This document shows, piece by piece, positions 1 through 8,921 of a stretch of DNA of 64,000 nt (position 1 is its first letter; the number at the start of each line of letters is the position of its first letter). Where the stretch lies: the NCBI RefSeq assembly GCF_019656455.1, contig NZ_BPMK01000003.1, positions 62,001 through 126,000 on the forward strand. Direction: 5' to 3'. Position numbers and translations under genes: made by a program. Source of the stretch: Noviherbaspirillum aridicola. GTDB lineage: Bacteria > Pseudomonadota > Gammaproteobacteria > Burkholderiales > Burkholderiaceae_D. Below the pieces are notes generated by a model. That model was not told where the DNA came from. It was given only the letters and a program-made list of their open reading frames with translations, and searched no databases.

Positions 1-650
1 GCTTCCTGACCGGGCTGCCCCAGGACTTCGAGCTGTTCGAGACCATGCATGCGGAGACGGCGGGCATCCGTCATCTCGACCGCCACTTGCGGCGTCTCGC
101 GGACTCCGCGCGCTACTTCGGCTTTTCATTCGACGAGGCGGCGCTGCGCGCGCGGCTGGAGGCAGCCTGTGCCGGCCTCGGCGCAGGCCCGCACCGCCTG
201 CGCCTGTCGCTGCGGCAGGACGGCGCCTGCGCGCTGCAGACGGCACTTTTGACACCCGTGGCCGGGCCGGTCGACGTATTCCTCGCACCGCAGCCCTGCG
301 CGATCGCGCAACCCTTCCTGCGCCACAAGACAAGCCTGCGCGCAGACTACGACGCCGGCTGGCGCGGCGCCGAGGCGCGCGGCGGCTTCGACACCCTGTT
401 CTTCAATGCACGGGGCGAGCTGACCGAAGGCGGGCGCAGCAATGTCTTCGTCAGGCTCGATGGCCGCTGGGTCACGCCGCCGCTGTCGGCCGGCGTGCTG
501 CCGGGTGTGATGCGCGCGGTGCTGCTCGACGATCCCGCCTGGCAGGCGAGCGAACGCAGCCTTCGACGCGAGGACCTGCTGCGCGCGGAAGCGGTGGTGG
601 TCTGCAACGCCTTACGCGGAGCCCTGCCGGCGCGCCTCGTTCCCGACTGA
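1..650 (+). CDS. pabB: Aminodeoxychorismate lyase (PabC-like) C-terminal part of a PabB-PabC type protein, 5'-truncated by window edge
   Basis: The reading frame is open from the left edge (codons from base 3) and ends at TGA 648-650, so the gene starts outside the window. The visible 215 or so residues are an aminotransferase class IV (PLP, fold type IV) domain. The segment FELFETM, the H-x2-R-L stretch, and FFNARGELTEGGRSNVFV followed by TPPL..GVLPG are typical of the lyase domain fused behind PabB (aminodeoxychorismate synthase component I) in many proteobacteria. That enzyme makes 4-aminobenzoate for folate. A free-standing PabC cannot be excluded because the N-terminus is missing. The ATG at 45 lies within the conserved domain and is unlikely to be the real start. 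The 3' end overlaps the convergent transporter gene by 39 bp. Confidence 0.75.
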   Translation, partial: FLTGLPQDFELFETMHAETAGIRHLDRHLRRLADSARYFGFSFDEAALRARLEAACAGLGAGPHRLRLSLRQDGACALQTALLTPVAGPVDVFLAPQPCAIAQPFLRHKTSLRADYDAGWRGAEARGGFDTLFFNARGELTEGGRSNVFVRLDGRWVTPPLSAGVLPGVMRAVLLDDPAWQASERSLRREDLLRAEAVVVCNALRGALPARLVPD

Positions 651-1508
651 CGGCGGCTGGACCACCACCAGCCAGGTCGCCGCGATCACCAGCGCGGCGC
701 CCGCCATCATGCCGGCGGTGATGGTCTCGCCGAGGAAGAGCGCGCCCCAGCCCAGCGCGAACAGTGGAATCAGGAAGGTCACCGTCAGCGCGCGCGTCGG
801 CCCGATATCCGCGATCAGCCTGAAATAGATGAAATAGGCGACCGCGCTGCACAGCAGCGCCAGCAATGCCGCGCACAGCAGCACGGTTGTGGTCGGTTCG
901 GCGCGCATCGGCGCCAGCGGCAGGAAAGGCAGCAGCACCAGGGCCGCCGCGACCTGCGAGCCGGTGGCCATCTGCGGCGCGGCCACATTCCCCGACTTGC
1001 GCTTCGAATAGACGCCCGCCAGCGCATAGCACAGCGCCGCCATCGCGCAGGCGAGCGCGGCGAGCAGCACCTGCGGCGTCAGTTCGGCCGGGCCGAGGCG
1101 CACCAGCAGCGACACGCCGGCGATGCCGGCGGCGAGTCCCGCCAGCTTGCGCGCGCTCAGCCGTTCGCCGAGCAGCAGCGCGCCCACCAGCGCGCCCCAC
1201 AGCGGACTGGTGGCATTGAGAATCGCGGCATAGCCCGCGGGGATCGTCAGCGCCGCATACGCATACAGCGCAAACGGCAGGGCCGAGTTCATCGTGCCCA
1301 GCACCAGATAGTGTCTCCAGTGCTGTCCAAACTGCATCGGCTTGCCGCGCATCGTCATGAACAGCAGCATCGCTGCGCCGGCCAGGCCCACGCGGATCTC
1401 TGCCGTCCAGAGCGCGCCGAGCACCGGCGCCACCACGCGCATGAAGATGAAGGACGCGCCCCAGATCGCGGCCAGCGTCAGGAGGCGGAACAGGTCAACG
1501 CTTCTCAT
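612..1508 (-). CDS. EamA/DMT-family drug/metabolite transporter (first of two)
   Basis: A 298-residue inner-membrane protein with about ten hydrophobic segments in two homologous EamA halves. It opens MRSVDLFRLLTLAAIWGASF, the usual first helix of this family. An upstream in-frame start exists, but the ATG at 1508 has a GGAGC Shine-Dalgarno just before it and fits the family length of about 290-300. The second half carries the family hallmark GPTRALTVTFLIPLFALGWG. Substrate cannot be told from sequence; relatives export amino acids, metabolites or drugs. It lies downstream of a paralogue at 1587-2459 on the same strand, with a gap of about 78 bp, so the pair may be co-transcribed. Confidence 0.85.
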   Translation of the reverse strand: MRSVDLFRLLTLAAIWGASFIFMRVVAPVLGALWTAEIRVGLAGAAMLLFMTMRGKPMQFGQHWRHYLVLGTMNSALPFALYAYAALTIPAGYAAILNATSPLWGALVGALLLGERLSARKLAGLAAGIAGVSLLVRLGPAELTPQVLLAALACAMAALCYALAGVYSKRKSGNVAAPQMATGSQVAAALVLLPFLPLAPMRAEPTTTVLLCAALLALLCSAVAYFIYFRLIADIGPTRALTVTFLIPLFALGWGALFLGETITAGMMAGAALVIAATWLVVVQPPSVGNEARRQGSA

Positions 1509-1586
1509 GGAAGCTCCAGTACAAGTCGCTGAACCGCAAGCGTAGAACGCGCGGCGGCATGATGCTGGCCGCATTCGGACACCGCT

Positions 1587-2459
1587 TCATGCCTGCCGCC
1601 CGGACGAGAGCACCAGGGCCATCGCCAGCAATACCACCACGCCGCCGACGATGGTGGCCGCGCCGACGGTTTCACCGAGAAACAGCACGCCCCACACCAT
1701 GCTGAACAGCGGGATCAGGAAAGACACCGACATCGCCCGCGTCGGTCCGATCCTGACGATCATCGGAATGAACAGCGCCTGCGCGAGGCCAGAGGACAGC
1801 AGTGCCATCGCCAGGATGCAGGCGAGCGCGGTGGGCGACGGTATCGCCGGCGGCAGCGCGAAGGGCAGGGCAGGCAGCATCATCGAACCGCCAAGCGCGA
1901 GCGAGCCGGCCGCCATCGCGATCGGATGGATATCGCCCGGACGGCCGGTCTTCTTCACCACCATCGTCGACATCGCGTAGCACATCGCCGCCACCAGGCA
2001 GGCGCCGACCGCGAGCAGCGTTTGCGGCGACACCGCCAGCGTGCCGGCGCCGACCAGGATGGCGACGCCGCCTATGCCCATCAGCAGGCCCGCCAGCTTG
2101 CCGAGCGTCAGCCGTTCGCCCAGCATCAGCACCGACAGCAGCGCGGAAAACAGCGGCGCGGTCGCATTGAGCACCGCCGAGTAGGCGGCAGGCAGCACCA
2201 GCGCCGCATATGAAAAGCAAGTGAATGGAATCGCGCCGGCGAACAGGCCGACCAGCGCGAAGGCTTTCAGATTGCGGCGCCAGTCCATCGTCACGCCGCT
2301 TATCCGCGCATAGGCGAGCAGGGCGAGCCCGGCCAGCACAGTCCGCAGGATGGACGTCAGCAGGGGGCCCGCCTCCGGCACGGCCACGCGCAGAAAGATG
2401 AAGGAGCCGCCCCAGATGGCAGAAAGGAAAACCAGCTTGGCCAGGTCGGCTGCGGTCAT
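1587..2459 (-). CDS. EamA/DMT-family drug/metabolite transporter (second of two)
   Basis: A 290-residue multi-helix membrane protein paralogous to the neighbouring gene at 612-1508. It shares the N-terminal AIWGGSFIFLRV helix and the C-terminal RIGPTRAMSVSFLIPLFSM signature. The start chosen is ATG 2459 (MTAADLAKLVFLSA); the longer frame reaching upstream adds about 200 residues of implausible arginine-rich sequence that is antisense to the lipoprotein gene. No strong ribosome site is seen. The substrate is unknown. The pair looks like a local duplication, with clear divergence between the two proteins in the loops. Confidence 0.85.
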   Translation of the reverse strand: MTAADLAKLVFLSAIWGGSFIFLRVAVPEAGPLLTSILRTVLAGLALLAYARISGVTMDWRRNLKAFALVGLFAGAIPFTCFSYAALVLPAAYSAVLNATAPLFSALLSVLMLGERLTLGKLAGLLMGIGGVAILVGAGTLAVSPQTLLAVGACLVAAMCYAMSTMVVKKTGRPGDIHPIAMAAGSLALGGSMMLPALPFALPPAIPSPTALACILAMALLSSGLAQALFIPMIVRIGPTRAMSVSFLIPLFSMVWGVLFLGETVGAATIVGGVVVLLAMALVLSSGRQA

Positions 2460-2636
2460 GTGAAGTTGATTACTGCAGGGAAAGAAGCGATCGATTGTAG
2501 CACCCGCGCACCGCAGCCCGCTGCCGCCGCTTGGCGCTTCGCAAGCGCAGTTGCGAACGGGTTTGCGCGATTGAGATCGCCCAAAGGCAGGCTGATCGAA
2601 GCAGCGAATAATCACTCGCGAAAGAGAGAACATCCC

Positions 2637-2948
2637 ATGCCCCTGTCCACCCTCCCGTACCGCTTGCGCACGCTGCTGCTCGGCGCCGCCTGCCTGCTGC
2701 CGCTGGCGGGCTGCGACGGCGCCGCGCGGGATGCGCATGCCGAGGGTAACGCGGTCGTGCCGGGTCAGCTTGCCGAACGCGAGGCACGGCATTTCGAACT
2801 CTATACGCGGTACCGCGCCGTATTCGACCGTCCGCGCCGCCTGCTCAGCGACGCCCTGCAGGACGATACCGAACTGCCGCCCGGCGGGATGCATTTCCTT
2901 TCCGGTTACGCGGGCGCCTGCTCGATGCTCGGCGCGGGAAGCGACTAG
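2637..2948 (+). CDS. Small putative lipoprotein
   Basis: A 103-residue product starting MPLSTLPYRLRTLLLGAACL. It has a basic n-region, a hydrophobic core and a lipobox LAGC with Cys at about residue 26, so it is predicted to be lipidated after cleavage. An AAAGAGAG ribosome site precedes ATG 2637. The mature part is short, charged and contains no domain I recognise. Longer in-frame starts upstream would bury the signal peptide and are rejected. It is divergent from the DMT transporter pair and convergent with the MoeB/ThiF gene. Function unknown. Confidence 0.6.
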   Translation: MPLSTLPYRLRTLLLGAACLLPLAGCDGAARDAHAEGNAVVPGQLAEREARHFELYTRYRAVFDRPRRLLSDALQDDTELPPGGMHFLSGYAGACSMLGAGSD

Positions 2949-2994
2949 AAGACGATGCCTGAGGCCAGGGCAGCGCGGAGGGCTTGACCTGCGC

Positions 2995-3750
2995 TCAGTG
3001 CCCGTGGCCGCCGCACACGCTGCAGCTCGCGTTGCGCGCGACCCGGATATCCGTCCACTCCATGTTGCGCACATCCAGCAGCAGCAGCCTGCCCGCCACC
3101 GACTGCCCGATGCCCGCCACCAGCTTCAGCGCCTCGGCCGCCTGCATCGTGCCGATGATGCCCACCAGCGGCGCGAACACGCCCATGGTCGAGCACAGCA
3201 CTTCCTCGAAAGCCTGGTCCGGCGGGAACAGGCAGGCATAGCAGGGCGCGTCCGCGCGGCGGCTGTCGAACACGGAAAGCTGACCGTCGAAGCGGATCGC
3301 CGCGCCGGACACCAGCGGCACCCCGTGCCGCACGCAGGCGGCATTGACTGCATGGCGGGTGGCGAAATTGTCGCTGCAGTCGAGCACCACATCGGCACCG
3401 GCGACCAGCTCCGCCAGCCGTTCGCCGTCCAGCCTTTCCTGCAATGCGTTCACCTGCACGCCCGGATTGATCTGCGCCAGCGCGGTCTTTCCCGACTCCG
3501 CCTTCGGCATGCCGACCCGCTCGGTGGTGTGCATGATCTGCCGCTGCAGATTGGTCAGGTCGACGGTGTCATTGTCGACCAGCGTGATGCGCCCGATGCC
3601 GGCCGAGGCCAGATAGAGCGCGGCAGGGGAACCGAGGCCGCCCGCGCCGACCACCAGCGCGTGGGCATCGAGCAGCCTCTGCTGTCCCTCGATGCCGATG
3701 TCGTCGAGAAGGATATGGCGCGAATAGCGCAGCAGCTGGTCGTCGTTCAT
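2995..3750 (-). CDS. moeB: MoeB/ThiF/HesA-family sulfur-carrier adenylyltransferase (E1-like)
   Basis: A 251-residue cytoplasmic enzyme that adenylates the C-terminal glycine of a ubiquitin-like sulfur carrier (MoaD in molybdopterin, ThiS in thiamine synthesis). Visible marks are RYSRHILLDDIG near the N-terminus, the nucleotide-binding GAGGLGSPAALYLA at about residues 35-48, DNDTVDLTNLQRQ, DCSDNFATR, and zinc-binding cysteine pairs (CYAC and CSVC). The start is ATG 3750; an upstream frame extension would cross the terminator at 3777-3800. With no moa or thi genes nearby, MoeB and ThiF cannot be told apart. It lies downstream of the S41 protease gene, separated by a terminator hairpin. Confidence 0.85.
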   Translation of the reverse strand: MNDDQLLRYSRHILLDDIGIEGQQRLLDAHALVVGAGGLGSPAALYLASAGIGRITLVDNDTVDLTNLQRQIMHTTERVGMPKAESGKTALAQINPGVQVNALQERLDGERLAELVAGADVVLDCSDNFATRHAVNAACVRHGVPLVSGAAIRFDGQLSVFDSRRADAPCYACLFPPDQAFEEVLCSTMGVFAPLVGIIGTMQAAEALKLVAGIGQSVAGRLLLLDVRNMEWTDIRVARNASCSVCGGHGH

Positions 3751-3776
3751 GTTTCGGATGGGTTGGTCGCGCAATG

Positions 3777-3800
3777 AAAAAGGCCGCATCGCTGCGGCCT
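3777..3800 (-). terminator. Rho-independent terminator after the S41 protease gene
   Basis: On the minus strand a perfect 7-bp stem (AGGCCGC/GCGGCCT, loop of 6) is followed by a run of five T. It lies 20 bases past the protease stop and upstream of the MoeB/ThiF start, so it should end most transcripts from the gpmA-side operon. The E1 gene would then depend on read-through or its own promoter. Confidence 0.8.
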
Positions 3801-3819
3801 TGGGCGGTGGCGGCGGACC

Positions 3820-5280
3820 TTACTTCTTCTCGCTGCCGTTGCCGTTCTTGGTTTCGTTGATCGTGTTTTCCTTCTTGCTTTCGACCTTGGCCGACTTGGA
3901 CAGCTGCACCGGCTGGCCCTTCAGGTGATTCAGCGCCTGCGCCAGCTGGAAGTCGTCCTTGCTGCCGAGTTCGAGCGGCTTGCGCTTCTTCTCGAGGGCG
4001 GCCAGACGCTGCTCTTCCTCGAGCTCGTCGAGCTTGCGCGCGGCCTCTTCCTTGTCGCGGTCGTTCTGAAGGTGCTTGGTCAGGTCGGCCTCGCGCAGGC
4101 GCATGCCGTTGAGGCCGTCGCCTTCCGCGGTTTCGTCCACCAGCAGGTCCGGCACGATGCCCTTGGCCTGGATCGCGCGGCCGTTCGGCGTGTAGTAGCG
4201 GGCGGTGGTCAGCTTGACCGCGGTGTCGGAGGTCAGCTGGCGGATGGTCTGCACCGAGCCCTTGCCGAACGTCTGCGTGCCCATGATGGTCGCGCGCTTG
4301 TAGTCCTGCAGCGCGCCGGCCACGATCTCCGAGGCCGACGCCGATCCGGCATTGACCAGCACCACCATCGGCACCTTCTTCACGGCGTCCGGCAGGCGCG
4401 CCAGCGGGTCGCTGCCGGACATGCGCGAGGAGGTGTAGAACTCGCGCCGCGCATAGAAAGTCTGCTTGGAGTCGGCCAGCTGGCCGTTGGTCGAGACCAC
4501 CGGCACATCCTTCGGCAGGAAGGCCGCCGATACGCCGATCGCGCCGGGCAGCACCCCGCCCGGATCGTTGCGCAGGTCGAGCACCAGGCCCTTGAGGTTG
4601 GGTTCCTGCTGGTAGATCGCGGTCAGCTTCTTGACCATGTCGTCGACCGTCGGCTCCTGGAACTGCGCCACCCGCAGCCAGGCGTAGCCGGGTTCGATGA
4701 TTTTAGACTTGACGCTCTGCACCCGGATTTCCTGGCGCACGATGGTCACGATGACCGGCTTGTCCTCTTCCTTGCGGGCGATGGTCAGCGTGATCTTGGT
4801 ATTCGGTTCGCCGCGCATGCGCTTGACCGCCTCGTCCAGGGTCAGGCCCTTGACCGGCGTGTTGTCCAGCCGCGTGATCAGGTCGCCCGCCTTGAGGCCG
4901 GCCTTGAACGCCGGCGAATCCTCGATCGGCGAGATCACCTTGACATAGCCGTCTTCCATGCCGACCTCGATGCCGAGGCCGACGAACTTGCCCTGCGTGC
5001 CTTCACGCAGTTCCTTGAAAGCCTTCTTGTCCAGGTAGGCGGAGTGCGGGTCGAGGGAGGCGACCATGCCCGAGATGGCCTCGGTCAACAGTTTCTTGTC
5101 CTCGACCGGCTCGACATAGTCGCTCTTGATCAGACCGAACACGTCCGCCAGCTGGCGCAGTTCTTCCAGCGGCAGCGGCGCCGCGCTTTTCTGCGCGCTC
5201 GCCTCGAATTGCATCGATCCCGCAATGCCGGCGACGACGCCGAGACCGATCAGGCCGAAATTCTTGAGTTTGCTGCCCAT
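3820..5280 (-). CDS. ctpA: S41 family C-terminal processing peptidase
   Basis: A 486-residue exported serine protease of the CtpA/Prc family, acting in the periplasm on the C-termini of envelope proteins. It has an N-terminal signal/anchor helix, a PDZ domain at about residues 95-175 (SPAFKAGLKAGDLI), and the S41 core with LDLRNDPGGVLPGA. The Ser-Lys dyad is visible as GSASASEI (around residue 315) and FGKGSVQ (around 340). The C-terminal 90 residues are charged and Lys/Glu-rich. The start is 3 bases from the stop of the upstream EnvC-like gene, indicating co-transcription; in E. coli, carboxy-terminal proteases also work with murein hydrolases. It is closed by a terminator at 3777-3800. Confidence 0.93.
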   Translation of the reverse strand: MGSKLKNFGLIGLGVVAGIAGSMQFEASAQKSAAPLPLEELRQLADVFGLIKSDYVEPVEDKKLLTEAISGMVASLDPHSAYLDKKAFKELREGTQGKFVGLGIEVGMEDGYVKVISPIEDSPAFKAGLKAGDLITRLDNTPVKGLTLDEAVKRMRGEPNTKITLTIARKEEDKPVIVTIVRQEIRVQSVKSKIIEPGYAWLRVAQFQEPTVDDMVKKLTAIYQQEPNLKGLVLDLRNDPGGVLPGAIGVSAAFLPKDVPVVSTNGQLADSKQTFYARREFYTSSRMSGSDPLARLPDAVKKVPMVVLVNAGSASASEIVAGALQDYKRATIMGTQTFGKGSVQTIRQLTSDTAVKLTTARYYTPNGRAIQAKGIVPDLLVDETAEGDGLNGMRLREADLTKHLQNDRDKEEAARKLDELEEEQRLAALEKKRKPLELGSKDDFQLAQALNHLKGQPVQLSKSAKVESKKENTINETKNGNGSEKK

Positions 5281-5283
5281 GTA

Positions 5284-6672
5284 TCACCTAGTAGTTATCC
5301 ACTCGAACGGGTCGATGGCGCGGCCTTGATACCGCATTTCAAAGTATAAACCCGATTGTTCGTTGCCGCCGCTGTTACCGGCACTGGCAATCGTGTCCCC
5401 GGTTCTGACCGAATCGCCGACCCTTTTCAGAACCGCCTGGTTATTGCCGTAGATCGTCATGTACTGCCCGCCGTGATCGACGATCACCAGGTTGCCGAAA
5501 CCGCGAAGCCACTCCGCGAAGATCACTTGACCGGCCGCGACCGCCCTGACCTCGGCGCCTTCGGCCGCCTTGATGAAGAGCCCCTTCCAGGCCGGGCCGT
5601 CGCTGCGCCGGCTGCCGAACTTTGCGATCAGCTCGCCGCGCACCGGAAGCCGCAGCCGCCCCTTGAGCGACCCGAAGGCCTGGGCCGGGCCACCGCTTTG
5701 GACGGTGGGCTCCGGCACGAGTTCATTTCGCGCAAGGGTTTTCGGCGGTTCGACGTCGTCAATTGCATCAGGATTGGACGGTGCCGTCTTGACCGAACTC
5801 ATTCTGGAGGATGCCGCCGCCTCGCGCTTTGCCTTTGCTCTTGCCAGCTGTTCCTGGCGGCGTTTTTCGGCGGCCTTTTCCGCCGCCTCCGCTTCCGCCC
5901 GGCGTTGTTCTTCGATCAACTTGCCGAGGCGTTCCACCAGCGTCGACAGCCGCTGCGCGTCGCGCTCGATGTTGCCGACCTCCTTGCGCTGCGCGCTGAG
6001 CTTGCTCGACAGCTGGGTCAGCAGGGTCGCGCGGCGCGCCTTTTCCTTTTGCAGCTGTTCCTTCTGCTGGCGCTGCTCGACCGCGATCTCGTCGAGTTCG
6101 TCCTTGGCTTCCTGGGTCTGCGCGCGGGTCTTCTCGATCTGCGACAGGTTGGCCTGCAGCGAATCGATCAGGCGGGCCTGCGCCTGCGACACGTATCCCA
6201 TGTACTGCAGCTCGCGGTTGATGCGATTCGGGTTGTCGCCGGACAGCAGCAGCTTCATCCGGTCTTCGTTGCCGGCCACGTATTGCCCGTGCAGCAGCCG
6301 GGACAGCCGCTTCTGCTGGGTCGAGATGGTTTTTTCCAGCTGCTCCTGCTGCTGTGCAAGACGCTGCAGCCGCGCCTGCACGTCGCGCTGCTCGCCGTCG
6401 AGCTCATGCAGCGCGCGATTGGCTTCGGAAATCGCTTCCTCCGAGCGCGCGAGGGCTTCCGCGGCATCGCTCCTGGCGGCTTCTGTCTGCGTGATGTCGC
6501 GCTTGAGGGCCGAGAGCTTCTGCTGCAGCTCGGCGCGTTCGGCTTCCGCCGCGCGCTTCTGGCGGGTGCGCTCGCTGACCTTGTTCGCGTGGGCCGGCGG
6601 CAGGCAGAGCAGCAGTGCCGCGGCGAGCGCGGACAGGATTCCCGGGATGCGGGTCTTGCACATGGGCTTCAA
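5284..6672 (-). CDS. envC: EnvC-like murein hydrolase activator (M23/LytM fold)
   Basis: A 462-residue periplasmic protein with a signal peptide (LAAALLLCLPPAHA), a long coiled coil rich in Glu, Arg and Gln from about residues 35 to 290, and a C-terminal LytM/M23 domain. In the LytM domain the usual catalytic H-x-H is replaced (GLYFEMRYQGRAIDP has Tyr where His is expected), as in EnvC, which activates amidases at the septum instead of cutting peptidoglycan. The frame begins with TTG 6672, which has AGGA 7 bases upstream; an ATG at 6663 lacks such a site. It is directly upstream of ctpA, in the order gpmA-envC-ctpA. Confidence 0.85.
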   Translation of the reverse strand: MKPMCKTRIPGILSALAAALLLCLPPAHANKVSERTRQKRAAEAERAELQQKLSALKRDITQTEAARSDAAEALARSEEAISEANRALHELDGEQRDVQARLQRLAQQQEQLEKTISTQQKRLSRLLHGQYVAGNEDRMKLLLSGDNPNRINRELQYMGYVSQAQARLIDSLQANLSQIEKTRAQTQEAKDELDEIAVEQRQQKEQLQKEKARRATLLTQLSSKLSAQRKEVGNIERDAQRLSTLVERLGKLIEEQRRAEAEAAEKAAEKRRQEQLARAKAKREAAASSRMSSVKTAPSNPDAIDDVEPPKTLARNELVPEPTVQSGGPAQAFGSLKGRLRLPVRGELIAKFGSRRSDGPAWKGLFIKAAEGAEVRAVAAGQVIFAEWLRGFGNLVIVDHGGQYMTIYGNNQAVLKRVGDSVRTGDTIASAGNSGGNEQSGLYFEMRYQGRAIDPFEWITTR

Positions 6673-6718
6673 CGGGAATTCCTGTCCTGCATGGAGAGTA
6701 TGGCGGATGCGATGGTGA

Positions 6719-7465
6719 TTACTTGGCCTTGCCCTGGCTGGCGACCGCCTTCATCGCCGCCTCGATCGCCGCCTGGTCGCCGAGGTAGTAGCTCTTGATC
6801 GGCTTGAGGTCGGCATCCAGTTCATAGACCAGCGGCTGGCCGTTGGGGATGTTGAGGCCGACGATGTCCTGGTCGCTGATGCCGTCGAGGCTCTTGATCA
6901 GCGCGCGCAGGCTGTTGCCGTGCGCGGAGATCAGGATCTGCTTGCCGGCGCGGATCGCGGGCGCGATCGAGTCGTCCCAGGCCGGCATCACGCGCGCCAC
7001 GGTGTCCTTGAGGCACTCGGTCAGCGGAATCTGCTCGCGCTTGAGTCCGGCGTAGCGCGGGTCGTCATACGAGGTGCGCGGGTCGTCGGCGCTCAGCGGA
7101 TTCGGCGGCACGTCGTAGCTGCGGCGCCAGACCAGCACCTGCTCGTCGCCGTACCGGGCGGCGGTCTCGGCCTTGTTCAGGCCCTGCAGCGCGCCGTAGT
7201 GGCGCTCGTTCAGGCGCCAGTCGTGCACGACCGGCAGCCACATCAGGTCCATCTCGTCGAGCGTAAGCCACAGCGTGCGGATCGCGCGCTTGAGCACCGA
7301 GGTGTAGCACAGGTCGAAGCTGAACCCGGCTTCCTTGAGGATGCGCCCGGCCTGGCGGGCTTCATTGATCCCCTTTTCGGTGAGGTCGACGTCGGTCCAT
7401 CCGGTGAAGCGGTTTTCGAGGTTCCAGGTGGACTCGCCGTGGCGCATCAATACGATTTTGTACAT
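6719..7465 (-). CDS. gpmA: 2,3-bisphosphoglycerate-dependent phosphoglycerate mutase
   Basis: A 248-residue glycolytic enzyme interconverting 3- and 2-phosphoglycerate. The active-site motif [18 protein letters not shown] is at residues 6-23, with the phosphorylated His in [20 protein letters not shown] and the second catalytic His in [12 protein letters not shown] are also present. Length and motifs match the dPGM family throughout. It is divergent from the rhodanese gene, the two starts being about 110 bp apart, and heads the minus-strand run gpmA-envC-ctpA. Confidence 0.96.
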   Translation of the reverse strand: MYKIVLMRHGESTWNLENRFTGWTDVDLTEKGINEARQAGRILKEAGFSFDLCYTSVLKRAIRTLWLTLDEMDLMWLPVVHDWRLNERHYGALQGLNKAETAARYGDEQVLVWRRSYDVPPNPLSADDPRTSYDDPRYAGLKREQIPLTECLKDTVARVMPAWDDSIAPAIRAGKQILISAHGNSLRALIKSLDGISDQDIVGLNIPNGQPLVYELDADLKPIKSYYLGDQAAIEAAMKAVASQGKAK

Positions 7466-7538
7466 GGTAGGAGAATGGAAAAGACAAGAAAACGGTTAGG
7501 GCGGGAAGCGATGGGAAATCCTATATCGTCTTCTATTT

Positions 7539-7544
7539 TATAAT
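7539..7544 (+). promoter_or_regulatory. Perfect sigma-70 -10 box for the rhodanese-grxC unit
   Basis: TATAAT lies in an AT-rich patch 31 bases before the rhodanese start. No good -35 hexamer is seen at 16-18 bases, so the promoter may be weak or activated. Confidence 0.45.
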
Positions 7545-7574
7545 GTTGGGATTGCTTAAAACCATTGGAGTACC

Positions 7575-7976
7575 GTGAAATTTCTCATTGATAACGTGTG
7601 GCTGATCGCGATCGCCCTGATCTCCGGCGGCGCGCTGCTGTGGCCTTCCTTCCAGCGCCGCGGCAAGACCGTGAGCACGCTGCAGGCCACGCAGCTGATC
7701 AACCAGGGCAAGGCGGTGATCGTCGACGTGCGGGATCCGGCCGCGTTCAACGCCGGCCACCTGCGCGACGCCAAGAACATCCCCGGCAAGGAATTGTCGA
7801 ACCGGATCGGCGAGCTCGACAAGTTCAAGTCCAAAACCGCCATCATCGTCTGCCAGTCGGGCGCCCAGGCCGCGAAGGCCGCGGCGCAGCTCAAGAAGGC
7901 CGGCTTCGCCGAAGCCGTGTCGCTCGACGGCGGCATCGCCGCATGGCAGGCGCAGGGCCTGCCGCTCACCAAGTAA
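7575..7976 (+). CDS. Membrane-anchored rhodanese-like sulfurtransferase
   Basis: A 133-residue protein with one N-terminal membrane helix (LIDNVWLIAIALISGGALLW) and a single rhodanese domain. The catalytic loop is VCQSGAQA with Cys at about residue 93, preceded by VIVDVRDPAAFNAGHL. It starts with GTG at 7575, supported by GGAG 4 bases upstream. It belongs to the family typified by E. coli YibN, which sits in the same order before grxC and secB. Role inferred: persulfide or thiol chemistry at the membrane. The grxC start is 12 bases downstream. Confidence 0.9.
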   Translation: MKFLIDNVWLIAIALISGGALLWPSFQRRGKTVSTLQATQLINQGKAVIVDVRDPAAFNAGHLRDAKNIPGKELSNRIGELDKFKSKTAIIVCQSGAQAAKAAAQLKKAGFAEAVSLDGGIAAWQAQGLPLTK

Positions 7977-7988
7977 GGAAATCACATC

Positions 7989-8252
7989 ATGACCGCACGC
8001 GTCCTCATGTACAGCACCGGCGTCTGCCCGTATTGCGTCATGGCCGAGCGCCTGCTCAAGGCCAAGGGCGTCGACAACATCGAGAAGATCCGCGTCGACC
8101 TCAACCCCGAGCAGCGCGCGGAGATGATGCAGAAGACCGGGCGCCGCACCGTGCCGCAAATCTACATCGGCGAGACCCACGTCGGCGGCTTCGACGACCT
8201 CAGCGCGCTGGATCACGCGGGCAAGCTTGATCCACTGCTGCAGAGTGCCTGA
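7989..8252 (+). CDS. grxC: Glutaredoxin 3
   Basis: An 87-residue cytoplasmic dithiol glutaredoxin that reduces disulfides and glutathione mixed disulfides. The active site CPYC is at residues 13-16, and the glutathione-binding TVPQIYIGETHVGGFDDL follows with the family cis-proline. Length is standard. It lies between the rhodanese gene and secB and is followed by a terminator at 8299-8322. Confidence 0.95.
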   Translation: MTARVLMYSTGVCPYCVMAERLLKAKGVDNIEKIRVDLNPEQRAEMMQKTGRRTVPQIYIGETHVGGFDDLSALDHAGKLDPLLQSA

Positions 8253-8298
8253 TTTCGCCGGGTATTGCTGGCGATAGTGCTAACATTGCGTCTCTTCA

Positions 8299-8322
8299 GG
8301 ACGGCGCAGTGCCGTCCTTTTT
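8299..8322 (+). terminator. Rho-independent terminator after grxC
   Basis: A GGACGGC/GCCGTCC stem with a 5-base loop is followed by five T. A second, overlapping GC-rich inverted repeat (ACGGCGC/GCGCCGT, about 8324-8338) follows directly. secB should therefore have its own promoter or depend on read-through. Confidence 0.75.
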
Positions 8323-8371
8323 AACGGCGCTGCGCCGTCCTTATTACTCCCGACCACAAAGAAAGTAGCTC

Positions 8372-8863
8372 ATGTCCGACCAGAACCAACAGCCCGTTTT
8401 CCAGATCCAGCGCGTGTACCTGAAGGATCTGTCGCTGGAACAGCCGAACTCGCCGGCGATTTTCCTGGAGCAGGAAGGTCCGAACATCGAAATCTCGATC
8501 GACGTCGGCGTCGAGGCGCTGGCCGAAACCATCTTCGAGTCCACCGTCACCATCACCGTCACCGCCAAGGTGCAGGACAAGGTCGCCTTCCTGGTCGAAG
8601 GCAAGCAGGCCGGCATCTTCGAAGCCGCCAACATCCCGCCGGAACAGCTCGACCCGCTGCTCGGCATCGGCTGCCCGAACATCATCTACCCCTACCTGCG
8701 CGCCAACATCGCCGACATCATCACCCGCGCCGGCTTCCCGCCGGTGCATCTGGCCGAGATCAACTTCGAAGCCTTCTACCAGCAGCGTCTGCAGCAGCTC
8801 TCCCAGCAACAGCAGCAGGGCGGCGCCGGCCTGGTGAGCCCGAGCGGCGCACCGCTGTCCTGA
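8372..8863 (+). CDS. secB: Protein-export chaperone SecB
   Basis: A 163-residue acidic cytoplasmic chaperone that holds preproteins unfolded and passes them to SecA. It shows the SecB core from [20 protein letters not shown] through [15 protein letters not shown], the conserved [24 protein letters not shown], and the C-terminal Gln-rich tail. Length and sequence are typical for the family. It sits in the conserved grxC-secB-gpsA order with one extra gene before gpsA. Confidence 0.97.
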   Translation: MSDQNQQPVFQIQRVYLKDLSLEQPNSPAIFLEQEGPNIEISIDVGVEALAETIFESTVTITVTAKVQDKVAFLVEGKQAGIFEAANIPPEQLDPLLGIGCPNIIYPYLRANIADIITRAGFPPVHLAEINFEAFYQQRLQQLSQQQQQGGAGLVSPSGAPLS

Positions 8864-8921
8864 TCATCATCGCGGGCGGGCCGTGGTCGGTCCGCCATGT
8901 CTTACAGTCAGGGAGAGCCCG

